Source of the DNA: Sphingobacteriales bacterium
GTDB taxonomy: Bacteria > Bacteroidota > Bacteroidia > Chitinophagales > Chitinophagaceae
Direction: 5' to 3'
Length of the DNA stretch: 64,000 bases
Assembly: GCA_016219985.1 (NCBI GenBank)
Contig: JACRJO010000018.1
Span: forward strand, 248,001 to 312,000
Position numbers and translations under genes: made by a program. The notes under the pieces were generated by a model. That model ran no database searches. It saw only the letters and a list, made by a program, of their open reading frames with translations, and had not been told where the DNA came from. This document shows positions 8,967 through 17,882 of the stretch, piece by piece; position 1 is the stretch's first letter, and every line of letters starts with the position of its first letter.

Positions 8967-10202
8967 TTGAAGGTTGCAGGATTCATAGCTAACCGTATCG
9001 CGTTTAACCGGCAAAAAACCTTTTCCCGGTTTATCATCCGTTTATCGGTGGTGGCCACGGTAATCAGTGTGATGGTCATGATCGTGACCCTGGCCCTGGC
9101 CGGCGGTTTCCAGGAAGCCGTCAGCCAGAAGATCTTTAATTTCTGGGGACATATCCGGGTGCAGGAAAAACAACCGGGCAAGGCCATCATCTCGGAAGAG
9201 ATCCCGATTACCCGGAACGCGGAATTGGTCCGGGCTATTGCGCAACACCCGGAGGTAAAAAGCATTCATCCCTTTGCCACCCGCTATGCCCTGCTGAAAA
9301 CAACGGAAGATATTGAAGGCGTGCTGGTGAAAGGAATTGACAGCACGTTTGATTTTAACAACCTTAAACAATTCATCAGGGAAGGGAGTCCCATTCGGTT
9401 TACCGATACTGTATTCAGCCGGGATATCCTGGTATCTGATTATACGGCTTCCCGGATGAAGCTGAAAGTGGGAGACAGCCTGGTCATTTATTTTCTCAAG
9501 CCCGGTAAAGAAACCCGGCCCAAAAAAATAGGTATCACCGGGATCTATAAGACCGGCATCGAGGAATACGACCGGCTCTTTGCCATCGGCGATATCCGGC
9601 TGATCCGGAACCTGAATCAATGGAGCGAAGACCAGGTGGGCGGTTATGAAATTTTTCTCCGGGATTACCACCAGACCGATACCGTGGCCAAACAGCTCTA
9701 TGCCATGGATATTTTCCCGGAGACATGGGATGCAATCAGTGTGAAAAAAATATCCCCGAATATTTTTGACTGGTTGAATATGCAGGATGTGACCCGCAAT
9801 GTGCTGATTGGTTTTATGGTGGCCGTGGCCGTGATCAACCTGATCACCTGCCTGCTGATCCTGGTGCTGGAGCGGGTACGCATGGTCGGTATCTTAAAAG
9901 CCCTGGGAGCCAGCAACTGGACCGTGCAGAAAATATTCCTGCGGCATTCCCTGATCATCACACTGACGGGTATCCTGACGGGTACAGCACTGGCCCTGGT
10001 CCTCTTATGGATTCAGCAAGAAACCGGTTTTATCAAACTGAAGGAGGAAGCCTATTACCTGAGTACGGTCGCCGTGAAGATCGTATGGTGGCAGGTTGCC
10101 CTGGTCGAGGCCGGCACTCTGCTGATTTCCTTTCTCATTATGATGATCCCTTCCCTGCTGGTCAGGAAGATCCAGCCGGTAAAAGCGATCCGCTTCAGGT
10201 AA
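8967..10202 (+). CDS. ABC transporter permease, LolC/LolE-like (FtsX superfamily)
   Basis: A 411-residue inner-membrane protein with one membrane span near the N-terminus (about 25-48), a large periplasmic domain (about 50-265) and three C-terminal spans (about 270-400). This is the architecture of LolC/E and MacB-type permeases. Typical pieces are FIANRIAFNRQKTFSRFII at the start, and VRMVGILKALGASNWTVQKI between spans two and three. It likely forms part of a lipoprotein-release or mechanotransmission ABC system, but no ATPase is adjacent. The start is TTG at 8967; no ATG gives a better N-terminus. Its end overlaps the convergent methyltransferase gene by 8 bases. Confidence 0.85.
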   Translation: MKVAGFIANRIAFNRQKTFSRFIIRLSVVATVISVMVMIVTLALAGGFQEAVSQKIFNFWGHIRVQEKQPGKAIISEEIPITRNAELVRAIAQHPEVKSIHPFATRYALLKTTEDIEGVLVKGIDSTFDFNNLKQFIREGSPIRFTDTVFSRDILVSDYTASRMKLKVGDSLVIYFLKPGKETRPKKIGITGIYKTGIEEYDRLFAIGDIRLIRNLNQWSEDQVGGYEIFLRDYHQTDTVAKQLYAMDIFPETWDAISVKKISPNIFDWLNMQDVTRNVLIGFMVAVAVINLITCLLILVLERVRMVGILKALGASNWTVQKIFLRHSLIITLTGILTGTALALVLLWIQQETGFIKLKEEAYYLSTVAVKIVWWQVALVEAGTLLISFLIMMIPSLLVRKIQPVKAIRFR

Positions 10203-10926
10203 GATGAGACAAAATGATCCCCGTTGCCACTGCCGCATTCAGCGATTCGGCCCCGCCTTTTTTAGGAATCGTGATCCGTACATTGGCCATTTGGAGTAAT
10301 TCAGGCGGGATGCCCCTGGATTCATTACCGATCAGTAATATACCCTGTCCCGGTTTTTCTATTCCCGTTACATCCTGCCCGTCCAGCACGGTGGCATAAA
10401 GGTCTACCCCCCCGCGGTTCCTTGCCAGGCCGGCCAGGTCTGTATAATAAACATGCACCCGGGCAATACTACCCATGGTGGACTGGACCACTTTGGGATT
10501 GTACAAATCGGCCGAGTCCTCACTGCAAACAACCTGGGTGATCCCAAACCAGTCAGCGATCCGGATAATCGTGCCCAGGTTACCGGGGTCCTGTATCCCG
10601 CAGAGGGCCAGTGTAAGCCGGCCCTTTAACTCCAATGGCTCATAGGTGAACTGACCCGCCAGGGCCAATACCTTGTTCGGTGTTTTTAATTGTGAAATTT
10701 TTTCCAATTCTGCTTCGCTGATCTCCTCCGCATGCGTATTCTTCAACAAATGCCGGTTTTCCGTAATCCATTCCGGCAGCGCATAGACTTCCCGGACCAG
10801 GGCCGGACCGGCATCCAGGAGTTCTTTTACGATCTTGGGGCCTTCGGCTATAAAGACCCCTGTCCCGTCCCTGAATTTTTTCTGGCCTAAACTTTGAATA
10901 TATTTGATCTTCGTTTTAACAAGCAT
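10195..10926 (-). CDS. TrmH/SpoU-family RNA 2'-O-methyltransferase
   Basis: A SAM-dependent RNA ribose methyltransferase of the SPOUT class, 243 residues. The N-terminal substrate-binding domain contains KIKYIQSLGQKKFRDGTGVF and IAEGPKIVKELL. The C-terminal knot domain carries the three SpoU motifs: GIQDPGNLGTIIRIADWFG (around 110), LLIGNESRGIPPELL (around 197) and IPKKGGAESLNAAVATGI at the end. The exact target nucleotide (rRNA or tRNA) is not readable. It is convergent with the permease gene (8-base overlap) and divergent from TamL with very close starts. Confidence 0.92.
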   Translation of the reverse strand: MLVKTKIKYIQSLGQKKFRDGTGVFIAEGPKIVKELLDAGPALVREVYALPEWITENRHLLKNTHAEEISEAELEKISQLKTPNKVLALAGQFTYEPLELKGRLTLALCGIQDPGNLGTIIRIADWFGITQVVCSEDSADLYNPKVVQSTMGSIARVHVYYTDLAGLARNRGGVDLYATVLDGQDVTGIEKPGQGILLIGNESRGIPPELLQMANVRITIPKKGGAESLNAAVATGIILSHLT

Positions 10927-10966
10927 AGTTACTCTTTACCATTTTATGATAACAGGCCGGCCTTCC

Positions 10967-13297
10967 ATGATTCCCCGACTTCTGCTCCCTCCCCTGCTGG
11001 CAATGCCTGTCCTGTTTTTTTTCCTTGTATCCTGTAAAGTTATTCCGAAAAACTATCCGAAAGGAGCTCCTTTTGTATTCGAAACGAATATCTCGGTTAA
11101 CGGGAATCTTTCTGCCGACGAAAAAGAATCGCTCACCTCCCGGCTCAGCAACCAGCTGGATGACAGTATGAAAGTAAGGACAGTCCGGAAATTTTTTGCC
11201 AGGGGGGGATTTAACCGGCCGATCCTGAATAAACCACCGGTTTATAAAAGGGAAAATGCCGATCGCTCTATTCTTTATATGCGCGCCCTGCTGAACTCAC
11301 TGGGTTATTTTCACGATTCCATTTATTATAAGGATACCACTGTATTCGTCCGGCCGGACCAGCAACGGGCTATCATCAATTTTAACGTGCAAACCGGCAA
11401 AGTGGTAAGACTGGACTCCATCAGTTATAATCTTAAACAACCTGAATTGCAGGCGATCACCCTCGCTAATAAAAATGAATCCCTGCTGAAAAAAGGAGAA
11501 CCATTTGCCAAGACCACGGTTTCCCTGGAACTGGACCGGCTGGTGGACCTGTACCGCAACAATGGTTACCTGCGCTTCAACCGCGAAGAATTAAAAGGAA
11601 TCTGGGATACACTCGATATTGAACTGCTGCGCCCGACCCTGGATCCCTTCGAACAGCTGCAGATCCTGCAGAAACTGAAAGAAAAAAGGGAGAACCCCAC
11701 GGCCAACCTGGAGATCATCCTGCGACCGGGTTATGATAGCAGCAAGCTCACCAGGTATTTTGTGGGAAATATCAGTGTGTACCCGGAGTACAGCCCGGAT
11801 ACGATCGGCCTGAAATCCAATACGGTGATGGCCAACGGTATCCAGATCATTTCCTACCGGAATGCCTTCAGATCAAAGATATTTCCCCAACATATCTATT
11901 TTAATCACGGGGATCTTTACAACCAGAAGAATTACTTCAAGACCATCAACCGTTTCAATTCACTGGGTTCCTGGCGACTGGCCAATATTGAACAGTTGCC
12001 GCGCAAAGGGCAGGACACAGCCGATTTCATTATCCGCCTAACCCCTGCAAAAAAATATTCGTTCAGCGCCAACGTGGAAACCAGCCAGAACCAGAACCAG
12101 TACCTGGGCAATCTTTTCAGCATCGGCGCAAACGTGGGATTCCTTTTCAGGAATTTTGCCAGGTCCGCCATACAGGCAAATTCCAATTTCCGCTATGGGA
12201 TTGAGCTCGGTAATAATTTTGTGCAGTCGCAACAGTTTGTCCTGAGCAATACGGTTTATTTCCCCAGGTTTATCTTTCCTTTTGCGGGAAAGATCGTACG
12301 AAAAGACAAACGCAATAATTTCAGAACGGTATTCGGTATTAACGCGGCATCCACCCAGCGGAAAGAACTGTTTAACCTGGCCTCGGTCAATGGTTCCTGG
12401 GGATATGAATACCAGTTTTCAAAACCCCGCACCCATCTCTTATACCAGTTGTCCTGGAAGATCCCGAATGTTGAGTACTCCAACCTGCGGCCAAAAGACA
12501 GCCTGAATAAACTCATTGCGGCCAATCCTGCCCTGAAGAATATTTTCACGGATGGTTTTATTTCCACCACCATTCTTGGCGCCTCTGTTACCAATACCCA
12601 CGAGAAAAGACCGTCCGTTTTGTCCGCCAACCTGGAATTACCTTTCCTGGCCGGGCTGATCCCCAGCAAATTCCTGGACTCCCAGTTGTATAAGTTCATG
12701 AAGATAAATGTGGAATTCACGAAACAGTTTAAACGGAAAAATTCTTCCTTCGTATTCCGGGCCTTTGCGGGGATCGGGTATGCATTCAACTCCACTGTTA
12801 ATGCAGATAAAAGAATTGCCCTCCCCTTCTTTAAACAATATTTTGCCGGCGGTCCCAACAGCATGCGGGCCTGGCGCCTTCGCCGCCTGGGACCCGGATC
12901 GGCGGTTAAGGATTATAAACAATATCCCTACCGTTTTGGGGACATCCAGTTAGAGATGAATATGGAGTACCGGTTCAAACTGGCCACTATTGCCGGTACC
13001 AAGGTGGAAAGCGTGTTATTCACGGATATCGGGAATGTATGGTTTATGAAAAAGGCAGCCGGCTCCCCGGAAGAAGTTTTCAAATTCAGCCGGCTGGGAA
13101 AAGATATCGGCATCGGGATGGGCACCGGCCTCCGGCTGGATTTCACGTTCTTTATCATCCGCCTGGATTATGCATACAAGGTGAAGGACCCGAGCCCGGA
13201 TATCCTGAACGCCGGCAGCCAGAATCAATGGTTTTATAAATGGAAACCTTTAAATGGCCAGTTACAGTTAGGTATCAATTACCCCTTCAAATTATAA
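10967..13297 (+). CDS. tamL: Translocation and assembly module lipoprotein TamL (BamA/TamA family)
   Basis: An outer-membrane Omp85-family protein of the lipoprotein type found in Bacteroidota, thought to pair with TamB in outer-membrane assembly. It has 776 residues. A lipobox (LVSC, Cys23) is followed by POTRA-like repeats (about 60-370) and a C-terminal 16-strand barrel (about 385-776). The Omp85 signature region is visible at AGGPNSMRAWRLRRLGPG. The barrel ends with the expected terminal strand LNGQLQLGINYPFKL. Starts at 10946 (ATG) or 10967 (ATG) are possible; the latter gives the cleanest lipoprotein signal. TamB lies about 12 kb downstream. The 3' end overlaps truB by 6 bases. Confidence 0.88.
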   Translation: MIPRLLLPPLLAMPVLFFFLVSCKVIPKNYPKGAPFVFETNISVNGNLSADEKESLTSRLSNQLDDSMKVRTVRKFFARGGFNRPILNKPPVYKRENADRSILYMRALLNSLGYFHDSIYYKDTTVFVRPDQQRAIINFNVQTGKVVRLDSISYNLKQPELQAITLANKNESLLKKGEPFAKTTVSLELDRLVDLYRNNGYLRFNREELKGIWDTLDIELLRPTLDPFEQLQILQKLKEKRENPTANLEIILRPGYDSSKLTRYFVGNISVYPEYSPDTIGLKSNTVMANGIQIISYRNAFRSKIFPQHIYFNHGDLYNQKNYFKTINRFNSLGSWRLANIEQLPRKGQDTADFIIRLTPAKKYSFSANVETSQNQNQYLGNLFSIGANVGFLFRNFARSAIQANSNFRYGIELGNNFVQSQQFVLSNTVYFPRFIFPFAGKIVRKDKRNNFRTVFGINAASTQRKELFNLASVNGSWGYEYQFSKPRTHLLYQLSWKIPNVEYSNLRPKDSLNKLIAANPALKNIFTDGFISTTILGASVTNTHEKRPSVLSANLELPFLAGLIPSKFLDSQLYKFMKINVEFTKQFKRKNSSFVFRAFAGIGYAFNSTVNADKRIALPFFKQYFAGGPNSMRAWRLRRLGPGSAVKDYKQYPYRFGDIQLEMNMEYRFKLATIAGTKVESVLFTDIGNVWFMKKAAGSPEEVFKFSRLGKDIGIGMGTGLRLDFTFFIIRLDYAYKVKDPSPDILNAGSQNQWFYKWKPLNGQLQLGINYPFKL

Positions 13298-13984
13298 GGA
13301 AGAGCGTAACTGTTTTACTCTTTCTTCAAATCCTGTTATGGATTCTGCCTCCGACAGGCTGAATGCGCCGATCCGGGTGCGGCAGAGGCTGCTGAGATGA
13401 GCCCCGCAGCCCAGTGCCTCACCAAAATCATAGGCGAGGCTGCGGATATAGGTCCCGGTGGAGCAAACCACCCTGAATTCCACGAGGGGTAATTCAACCC
13501 GGGTGATCTCAAATGCATGAATGAATAATTTACGCGGCTCCAGTTTCACTTCTTTTCCCTGGCGGGCCAGTTCATAGACTCTTTTCCCTTCAACTTTAAT
13601 CGCCGAGTGTGCCGGGGGTACCTGGTAAATTTCCCCGGTAAATGCGGCTGTAGCCGACCGGATCATTTCCTCAGTAAGCTGATCCACCGGCCTTGGGTTC
13701 CCCGGTTCAGACTCAAGATCGTAGGTGGGCGTGGTAGTCCCTAATGTGAATGTCCCCGTGTACTCTTTCTCCTGTGCCATGTACTCATTGATCCGTTTGG
13801 TGAATTTACCGGTACAGACAATTAATAACCCTGTGGCCAGCGGGTCGAGTGTGCCCGCATGCCCCACTTTTTTTATCCGGACCAGGTTCCTGATCTTTCC
13901 TACCACATCAAAGGAGGTCCAGCGCAGGGGTTTGTTGATCAGCAGTACCTGTCCTTCTTCAAATATGTTCACCGGCTTGTTCAT
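13292..13984 (-). CDS. truB: tRNA pseudouridine(55) synthase TruB
   Basis: Converts U55 of the tRNA T-loop to pseudouridine. It has 230 residues, the usual length for the short form without a large C-terminal PUA extension. Motifs: LLINKPLRWTSFDVV (14-28), the catalytic GHAGTLDPLATG with Asp47, and KEYTGTFTLGTTTPTYD, with GTYIRSLAYDFGEALGCGAHL near residue 180. The frame is open upstream to 14122, but that part runs through the short-period repeats, so the ATG at 13984 is the start. It is convergent with tamL. Confidence 0.94.
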   Translation of the reverse strand: MNKPVNIFEEGQVLLINKPLRWTSFDVVGKIRNLVRIKKVGHAGTLDPLATGLLIVCTGKFTKRINEYMAQEKEYTGTFTLGTTTPTYDLESEPGNPRPVDQLTEEMIRSATAAFTGEIYQVPPAHSAIKVEGKRVYELARQGKEVKLEPRKLFIHAFEITRVELPLVEFRVVCSTGTYIRSLAYDFGEALGCGAHLSSLCRTRIGAFSLSEAESITGFEERVKQLRSSL

Positions 13985-14020
13985 GGATGCAAATGTAGGA
14001 AGATCGGGGAAGGGGGCGTA

Positions 14021-14062
14021 TTGGATGTTGGAGATTGAAGGTTGGATGTTTGAGGTCGGATG
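14021..14062 (+). repeat. Degenerate heptamer array 1 (unit TTGGATG, 6 copies)
   Basis: Six contiguous 7-base units: TTGGATG, TTGGAGA, TTGAAGG, TTGGATG, TTTGAGG, TCGGATG. The 7-base phase is kept without insertion. It begins 36 bases upstream of the truB start codon. Confidence 0.75.
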
Positions 14063-14126
14063 TTTTCGTGTTTTTTGCAGCTGCTTTACAATTTCTACCC
14101 TTCCGTCTGAATGACAATCCATACCA

Positions 14127-14179
14127 ACTATTGACTATTGACTATCGACTATTGACTACCGACTATTGACTACCGACTA
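14127..14179 (+). repeat. Degenerate heptamer array 2 (unit ACTAYYG, 7.5 copies)
   Basis: Seven complete 7-base units followed by ACTA: four ACTATTG, one ACTATCG and two ACTACCG, in strict phase. The same units return at 35137-35157. Confidence 0.9.
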
Positions 14180-14202
14180 ACCCCTCCCCCGACGAAGACT
14201 CA

Positions 14203-14245
14203 ACCTGCCTGCCGGCCCGCTTCGCCGCGAGGCGAGCAGGCAGGT
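14203..14245. repeat. REP-like hairpin between heptamer arrays
   Basis: A perfect 10-base inverted repeat, ACCTGCCTGC (14203-14212) and GCAGGCAGGT (14236-14245), encloses an inner hairpin TCGCC/GGCGA (14222-14226 and 14231-14235) with loop GCGA. A shorter CCTGCC/GGCAGG version sits beside the related array at 35.1 kb. Confidence 0.8.
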
Positions 14246-14246
14246 G

Positions 14247-14267
14247 CTCAATTCTCAACGCTCAATT
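14247..14267 (+). repeat. Degenerate heptamer array 3 (unit CTCAAYK, 3 copies)
   Basis: Three contiguous units, CTCAATT, CTCAACG, CTCAATT, starting one base after the hairpin. Confidence 0.6.
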
Positions 14268-14282
14268 TTCATTGAAGGCCCC

Positions 14283-14310
14283 ATTCACTATTCACTATTC
14301 ACCATTCACC
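14283..14310 (+). repeat. Degenerate heptamer array 4 (unit ATTCACY, 4 copies)
   Basis: Four contiguous units, ATTCACT twice then ATTCACC twice, ending exactly at the stop codon of the DUF58 gene. Confidence 0.75.
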
Positions 14311-15636
14311 CTAAATCGACATCCTCGTTTTCAGTTCCAGGTACTTGTTTACCGTATTCACAGTAAGTCCTTGCGGGGTGCTGAGAATGGAAGGTATCCC
14401 GTGTTTATGCAGTTCCTTTACCATGAGCTTTTTCTCGTACACAAATTTCTCTGCGATGGTCTTGATATAAATATCTTCCATCGAGACGGTCTTTGTTTCA
14501 AGCAGGGACCTGATTTCCGTATTCTCAAAGAATACCACGAGCAGGAGGTGGTACTTGGCTATTTTTTTCAGGGCCGGCATTTCGCGCTGGAGGCTTTCCA
14601 TGGATTCAAAATTGGTAAACAGCACCAGCAGGCTCCGGTTCGTGATCCGGTTACGGATCACGGAAAATAGTTTTTCAAAATCGGCTTCCAGGAATTCTGT
14701 CTCCTGTTTGTACAGGGTCTCCAGCACCTGGTTCATCTGGGTGGGTTTCTTATCTGCCGGGAGGAAGGTGTCCAGGTTTTTCTCAAAAGTGATCAGCCCG
14801 GCCTTATCCTGCCGCACCAGGGCCACATTGCAAAGTACCAGGGAAGCGTTGATGGCATAATCCAGCAGGGTGAGCCCGTTAAAGGGCATTTTCATCACCC
14901 GCCCCTTATTGACCAGGCAATAGATCTGCTGGCTGCGTTCATCCGTATAATTATTCACCATCAGGTCCTGCTTCCGGGCCGTGGCCTTCCAGTTGATCGT
15001 CCGGTAATCATCTCCCCGCACATATTCCTTGATTTGTTCAAATTCCATGCTGTGCCCGATCCGGCGAATCTTCTTTACCCCCGCTTCCTGCAGGCGGTTG
15101 CTCAGGGCCAGTAACTGGTAACGCCGCATCTGCAAATAGGAAGGATACACTTTTACTACCTGTTCCTGCGGAAAGATATAACGCCGCTTCACCAGCTTTA
15201 GCGGGGCATGTACAAACACATTGATCGCATGAAAAATATATTCACCCCGGGATTCAGGGCGCAGGCTGTATTGCAACCGGCAGGGCTCACCGGTATTCAT
15301 TACCACTTTGCGGATCCAGTTTCGCTCCTGGAACTGCACCGGCAATTCATCTATGATGCTGGCCCGGATGGTAAACGCATAATGGTTAACCAGGGTGATC
15401 CCGATCTTGTTCGGATCCCCGATACTGAAACGTTCGGACAACTGACGGCCCGCCTCCACCCCATTTCTTTTACTGTACACCAGGATCCCGTCGATCAGGA
15501 CCGCCACTCCCAGCAGCACCAGGATCAGTCCCGCAACAGGGTACAGGGCCGGGGAGAAATAGCTCAGGGCATAGAGGACCGCAGCCGCACCGGCGATGTA
15601 GTAAACAATCTTATTAAAATAAAAAGATTTGATCAA
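14311..15636 (-). CDS. DUF58 domain-containing protein
   Basis: A 441-residue membrane-anchored protein with two membrane spans near the N-terminus (about 10-55). The DUF58 core motif is EFEQIKEYVRGDDYRTINWK near residue 195, and a von Willebrand A-like domain follows (about 225-410). It is the last gene of the MoxR operon. DUF58 proteins are the usual partners of MoxR ATPases, and the pair is thought to act in protein-complex or cofactor maturation at the membrane, but the client is unknown. The start is TTG at 15636, 24 bases after the moxR stop. The 3' end abuts a heptamer repeat array. Confidence 0.88.
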   Translation of the reverse strand: MIKSFYFNKIVYYIAGAAAVLYALSYFSPALYPVAGLILVLLGVAVLIDGILVYSKRNGVEAGRQLSERFSIGDPNKIGITLVNHYAFTIRASIIDELPVQFQERNWIRKVVMNTGEPCRLQYSLRPESRGEYIFHAINVFVHAPLKLVKRRYIFPQEQVVKVYPSYLQMRRYQLLALSNRLQEAGVKKIRRIGHSMEFEQIKEYVRGDDYRTINWKATARKQDLMVNNYTDERSQQIYCLVNKGRVMKMPFNGLTLLDYAINASLVLCNVALVRQDKAGLITFEKNLDTFLPADKKPTQMNQVLETLYKQETEFLEADFEKLFSVIRNRITNRSLLVLFTNFESMESLQREMPALKKIAKYHLLLVVFFENTEIRSLLETKTVSMEDIYIKTIAEKFVYEKKLMVKELHKHGIPSILSTPQGLTVNTVNKYLELKTRMSI

Positions 15637-15660
15637 ACTGTATTATTTTTTCATCCTGCC

Positions 15661-16638
15661 TTACCTGGGGATATCCATTGACTGAATGATCTGGCGGATC
15701 ACTTCATCTTCGCTGATGCCTTCCATTTCTTTATCCGGCGCCAGGATAATGCGGTGACGCAGCACCGGCGTGGCGACCGACAGAATATCATCCGGTGTCA
15801 CAAAATCACGGCCCTGCATTGCGGCAATCGCTTTCGACGCATTCATGATGGCCAGGGAAGCCCTCGGGGAGGCACCGAGGTAAATGGATTTATGGTTACG
15901 GGTCTGGTGCACCAGCCTGGCCACAAACTGCAACAATTTTTCCTCTATAACCTGTTTCCGGATCTGTTGCCGGAGTGCGGTTACCTGGCTGGCATCCAGC
16001 GCCGGCTTTATCATATCCAGCGCGGATACATTTCCCATCTGGTGAAACTGACTGAGGATACTCATTTCTTCCGCCTCCGTGGGATAGGGAACCAATATCT
16101 TGAAAAGAAAGCGGTCCAGCTGCGCTTCGGGCAGCCGGTATGTACCCTCCTGCTCCACCGGGTTTTGCGTGGCAAGTACCATGAACGGCGCCGCCATAGC
16201 ATAGGTTTTCCCGTCCACTGTCGCCTGCCGCTCTTCCATAATTTCGAGCAGGGCTGACTGTGTTTTGGCCGGGGCCCGGTTGATCTCATCCACCAGCACG
16301 ATATTGCTGAATACAGGGCCTTTCCTGAATTCAAAACTGGCTTCCCTTGGATTGAATACGGGTGTTCCCAATACATCGGATGGCATCAGGTCAGGTGTAA
16401 ACTGGATCCGGGAGAAACCCGCATTCACACTCCTGGCCACGAGTTTGGCCGTAAGGGTCTTGGCCACACCCGGCACCCCTTCAATCAGTACATGACCATC
16501 TGCCAGCAGGGCGGCAATAATGAGCTTCACCATTTCATCCTGCCCGACAATGATTTTTTTGATCTCCTGACGGATAGACATTACCGCCTCATTGAGAGCG
16601 GAGAGATCCGTACGTTCCTGGAAAATCTGTTCTTCCAT
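15661..16638 (-). CDS. MoxR-family AAA+ ATPase
   Basis: A 325-residue chaperone-like AAA+ ATPase. Walker A is GVPGVAKT (54-61). Walker B is IVLVDE (about 113-118). Sensor 1 lies in ATQNPVEQEGTYRLPEAQLD, followed by a C-terminal lid domain with GASPRASLA. It is cytosolic and is the central motor of the five-gene operon with DUF58, DUF4350, DUF4129 and SpoIIM-like proteins. It starts with ATG at 16638, two bases after the DUF4350 stop, so it is tightly coupled. ATP-driven remodelling of a client by the vWA partner is inferred from the family. Confidence 0.94.
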   Translation of the reverse strand: MEEQIFQERTDLSALNEAVMSIRQEIKKIIVGQDEMVKLIIAALLADGHVLIEGVPGVAKTLTAKLVARSVNAGFSRIQFTPDLMPSDVLGTPVFNPREASFEFRKGPVFSNIVLVDEINRAPAKTQSALLEIMEERQATVDGKTYAMAAPFMVLATQNPVEQEGTYRLPEAQLDRFLFKILVPYPTEAEEMSILSQFHQMGNVSALDMIKPALDASQVTALRQQIRKQVIEEKLLQFVARLVHQTRNHKSIYLGASPRASLAIMNASKAIAAMQGRDFVTPDDILSVATPVLRHRIILAPDKEMEGISEDEVIRQIIQSMDIPR

Positions 16639-16640
16639 AT

Positions 16641-17882
16641 TTATGCTTTTTGATAGAATGATTCAAGTTGTTTATGAAACAGGAGCAATTGTTTTTCACT
16701 CAACCCGCCTGCCTGGTCAAGGTATTTAATAAAACCGGTTATTTCCGCGATTTCCGTTTCGCTTACCCCGGATTTAAAATGCAGGTTCCGGGTAAATTCC
16801 TCGTTGAGCAGTCCGGTGGACAATTTATACCGGCTCCGCACATGTTCCAGGAAATAAGCGGCCATTTTCCGGCTGAGGTTCAGGTGATCGCTTTTATCAT
16901 AATACAGGCGGCCGATGGTCTTCACAAAATCCAGCGAATCGTTCCGGGGTTTCTTCAGCACGGGGATATACCGCTGGCGCCGGCGCATCTCCATCAGTAC
17001 ATAAAGCAACAACAGCAGCAGCAGGAGCCAGAAAGCAGCCCGGAACGGGTACTCGCCTTCCGCATTTTTCATACTCATCAGTACCGCCAGCCAGCCTTTC
17101 TTTTTTTGATGGCCTGTTTCCTTTTTCTTGTAGAGGTAATATTCATCCCATACAATCCGGGTAACCCCCGTATCGATCACCGAAAGGGCCTTTGTATAAT
17201 AACTCATGTTGCGCTCGTGCAGCAGGAAATAATTGCTGAACGCCAGGGGTTCAAGATGTACAAAGAAATTGCCCATCCCGGTTCGTAGCCGGATAAAATC
17301 CGGGCGCCCGGACTGATCATAACCGAGGACCTGCGTAATACTTGTATCAACATGCGAAAAATAGGAATAATAGGACCTGCCCGGGTATTGGTAGTGTATC
17401 GTATCGGTAAAAGGAGGAGTGCTCAGGGACAACCTCACTTCTTCTTCAGGCTCCGGTACAAGGGTATACGCTTGTTCAAAGGCGCTGCTTGCACATTGCA
17501 GCAATTGATCCGCGGCCGAAGACACATATCGGGCGCTGATAAAAACATCGGTGCCGGCCCGGGCGAAGGCGATCAGTTTTTTCATTTCAGCCTCATCGGC
17601 GCTGAAACGATCTGTAATGGCGATATAGGCCTGTTTGCTGTCATACATCGATACGGAATCCCAATACCCGGGCTCCTGCCGGCTGACCCGGACCTTCGCG
17701 GCTGGAAACAGGTGCTTCAGGTTGTTAAATGCCACGTAGGTGGCATAAGGGATCTTATCCTGACGCCGGAGTGTGACCCGCTCATCCAGTTGTTTCCTCC
17801 TGTTCCGGTTACCGGTCACATACAATGCAAGGATAGCCCCTGCGAGGACTGCAGCCAGCAGATATGGGATAATTTTCTTCAA
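16641..17882 (-). CDS. DUF4350 domain-containing membrane protein
   Basis: A 413-residue protein with an N-terminal membrane span (about 5-24), an extracytoplasmic domain with DUF4350 features (FSADEAEMKKLIAFARAGTD around residue 93, resembling a ThuA/GATase-like fold), a second span near 275-295 and a cytosolic C-terminal part. The start is TTG at 17882. It overlaps the preceding TGA stop as TTGA, which indicates translational coupling within the MoxR operon. No catalytic residues are evident. Confidence 0.8.
   Translation of the reverse strand: MKKIIPYLLAAVLAGAILALYVTGNRNRRKQLDERVTLRRQDKIPYATYVAFNNLKHLFPAAKVRVSRQEPGYWDSVSMYDSKQAYIAITDRFSADEAEMKKLIAFARAGTDVFISARYVSSAADQLLQCASSAFEQAYTLVPEPEEEVRLSLSTPPFTDTIHYQYPGRSYYSYFSHVDTSITQVLGYDQSGRPDFIRLRTGMGNFFVHLEPLAFSNYFLLHERNMSYYTKALSVIDTGVTRIVWDEYYLYKKKETGHQKKKGWLAVLMSMKNAEGEYPFRAAFWLLLLLLLLYVLMEMRRRQRYIPVLKKPRNDSLDFVKTIGRLYYDKSDHLNLSRKMAAYFLEHVRSRYKLSTGLLNEEFTRNLHFKSGVSETEIAEITGFIKYLDQAGGLSEKQLLLFHKQLESFYQKA

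Noticed and set aside
14127..14179. Heptamer array considered as a CRISPR array
   Set aside because: Units of 7 bases without spacers, no cas genes nearby.
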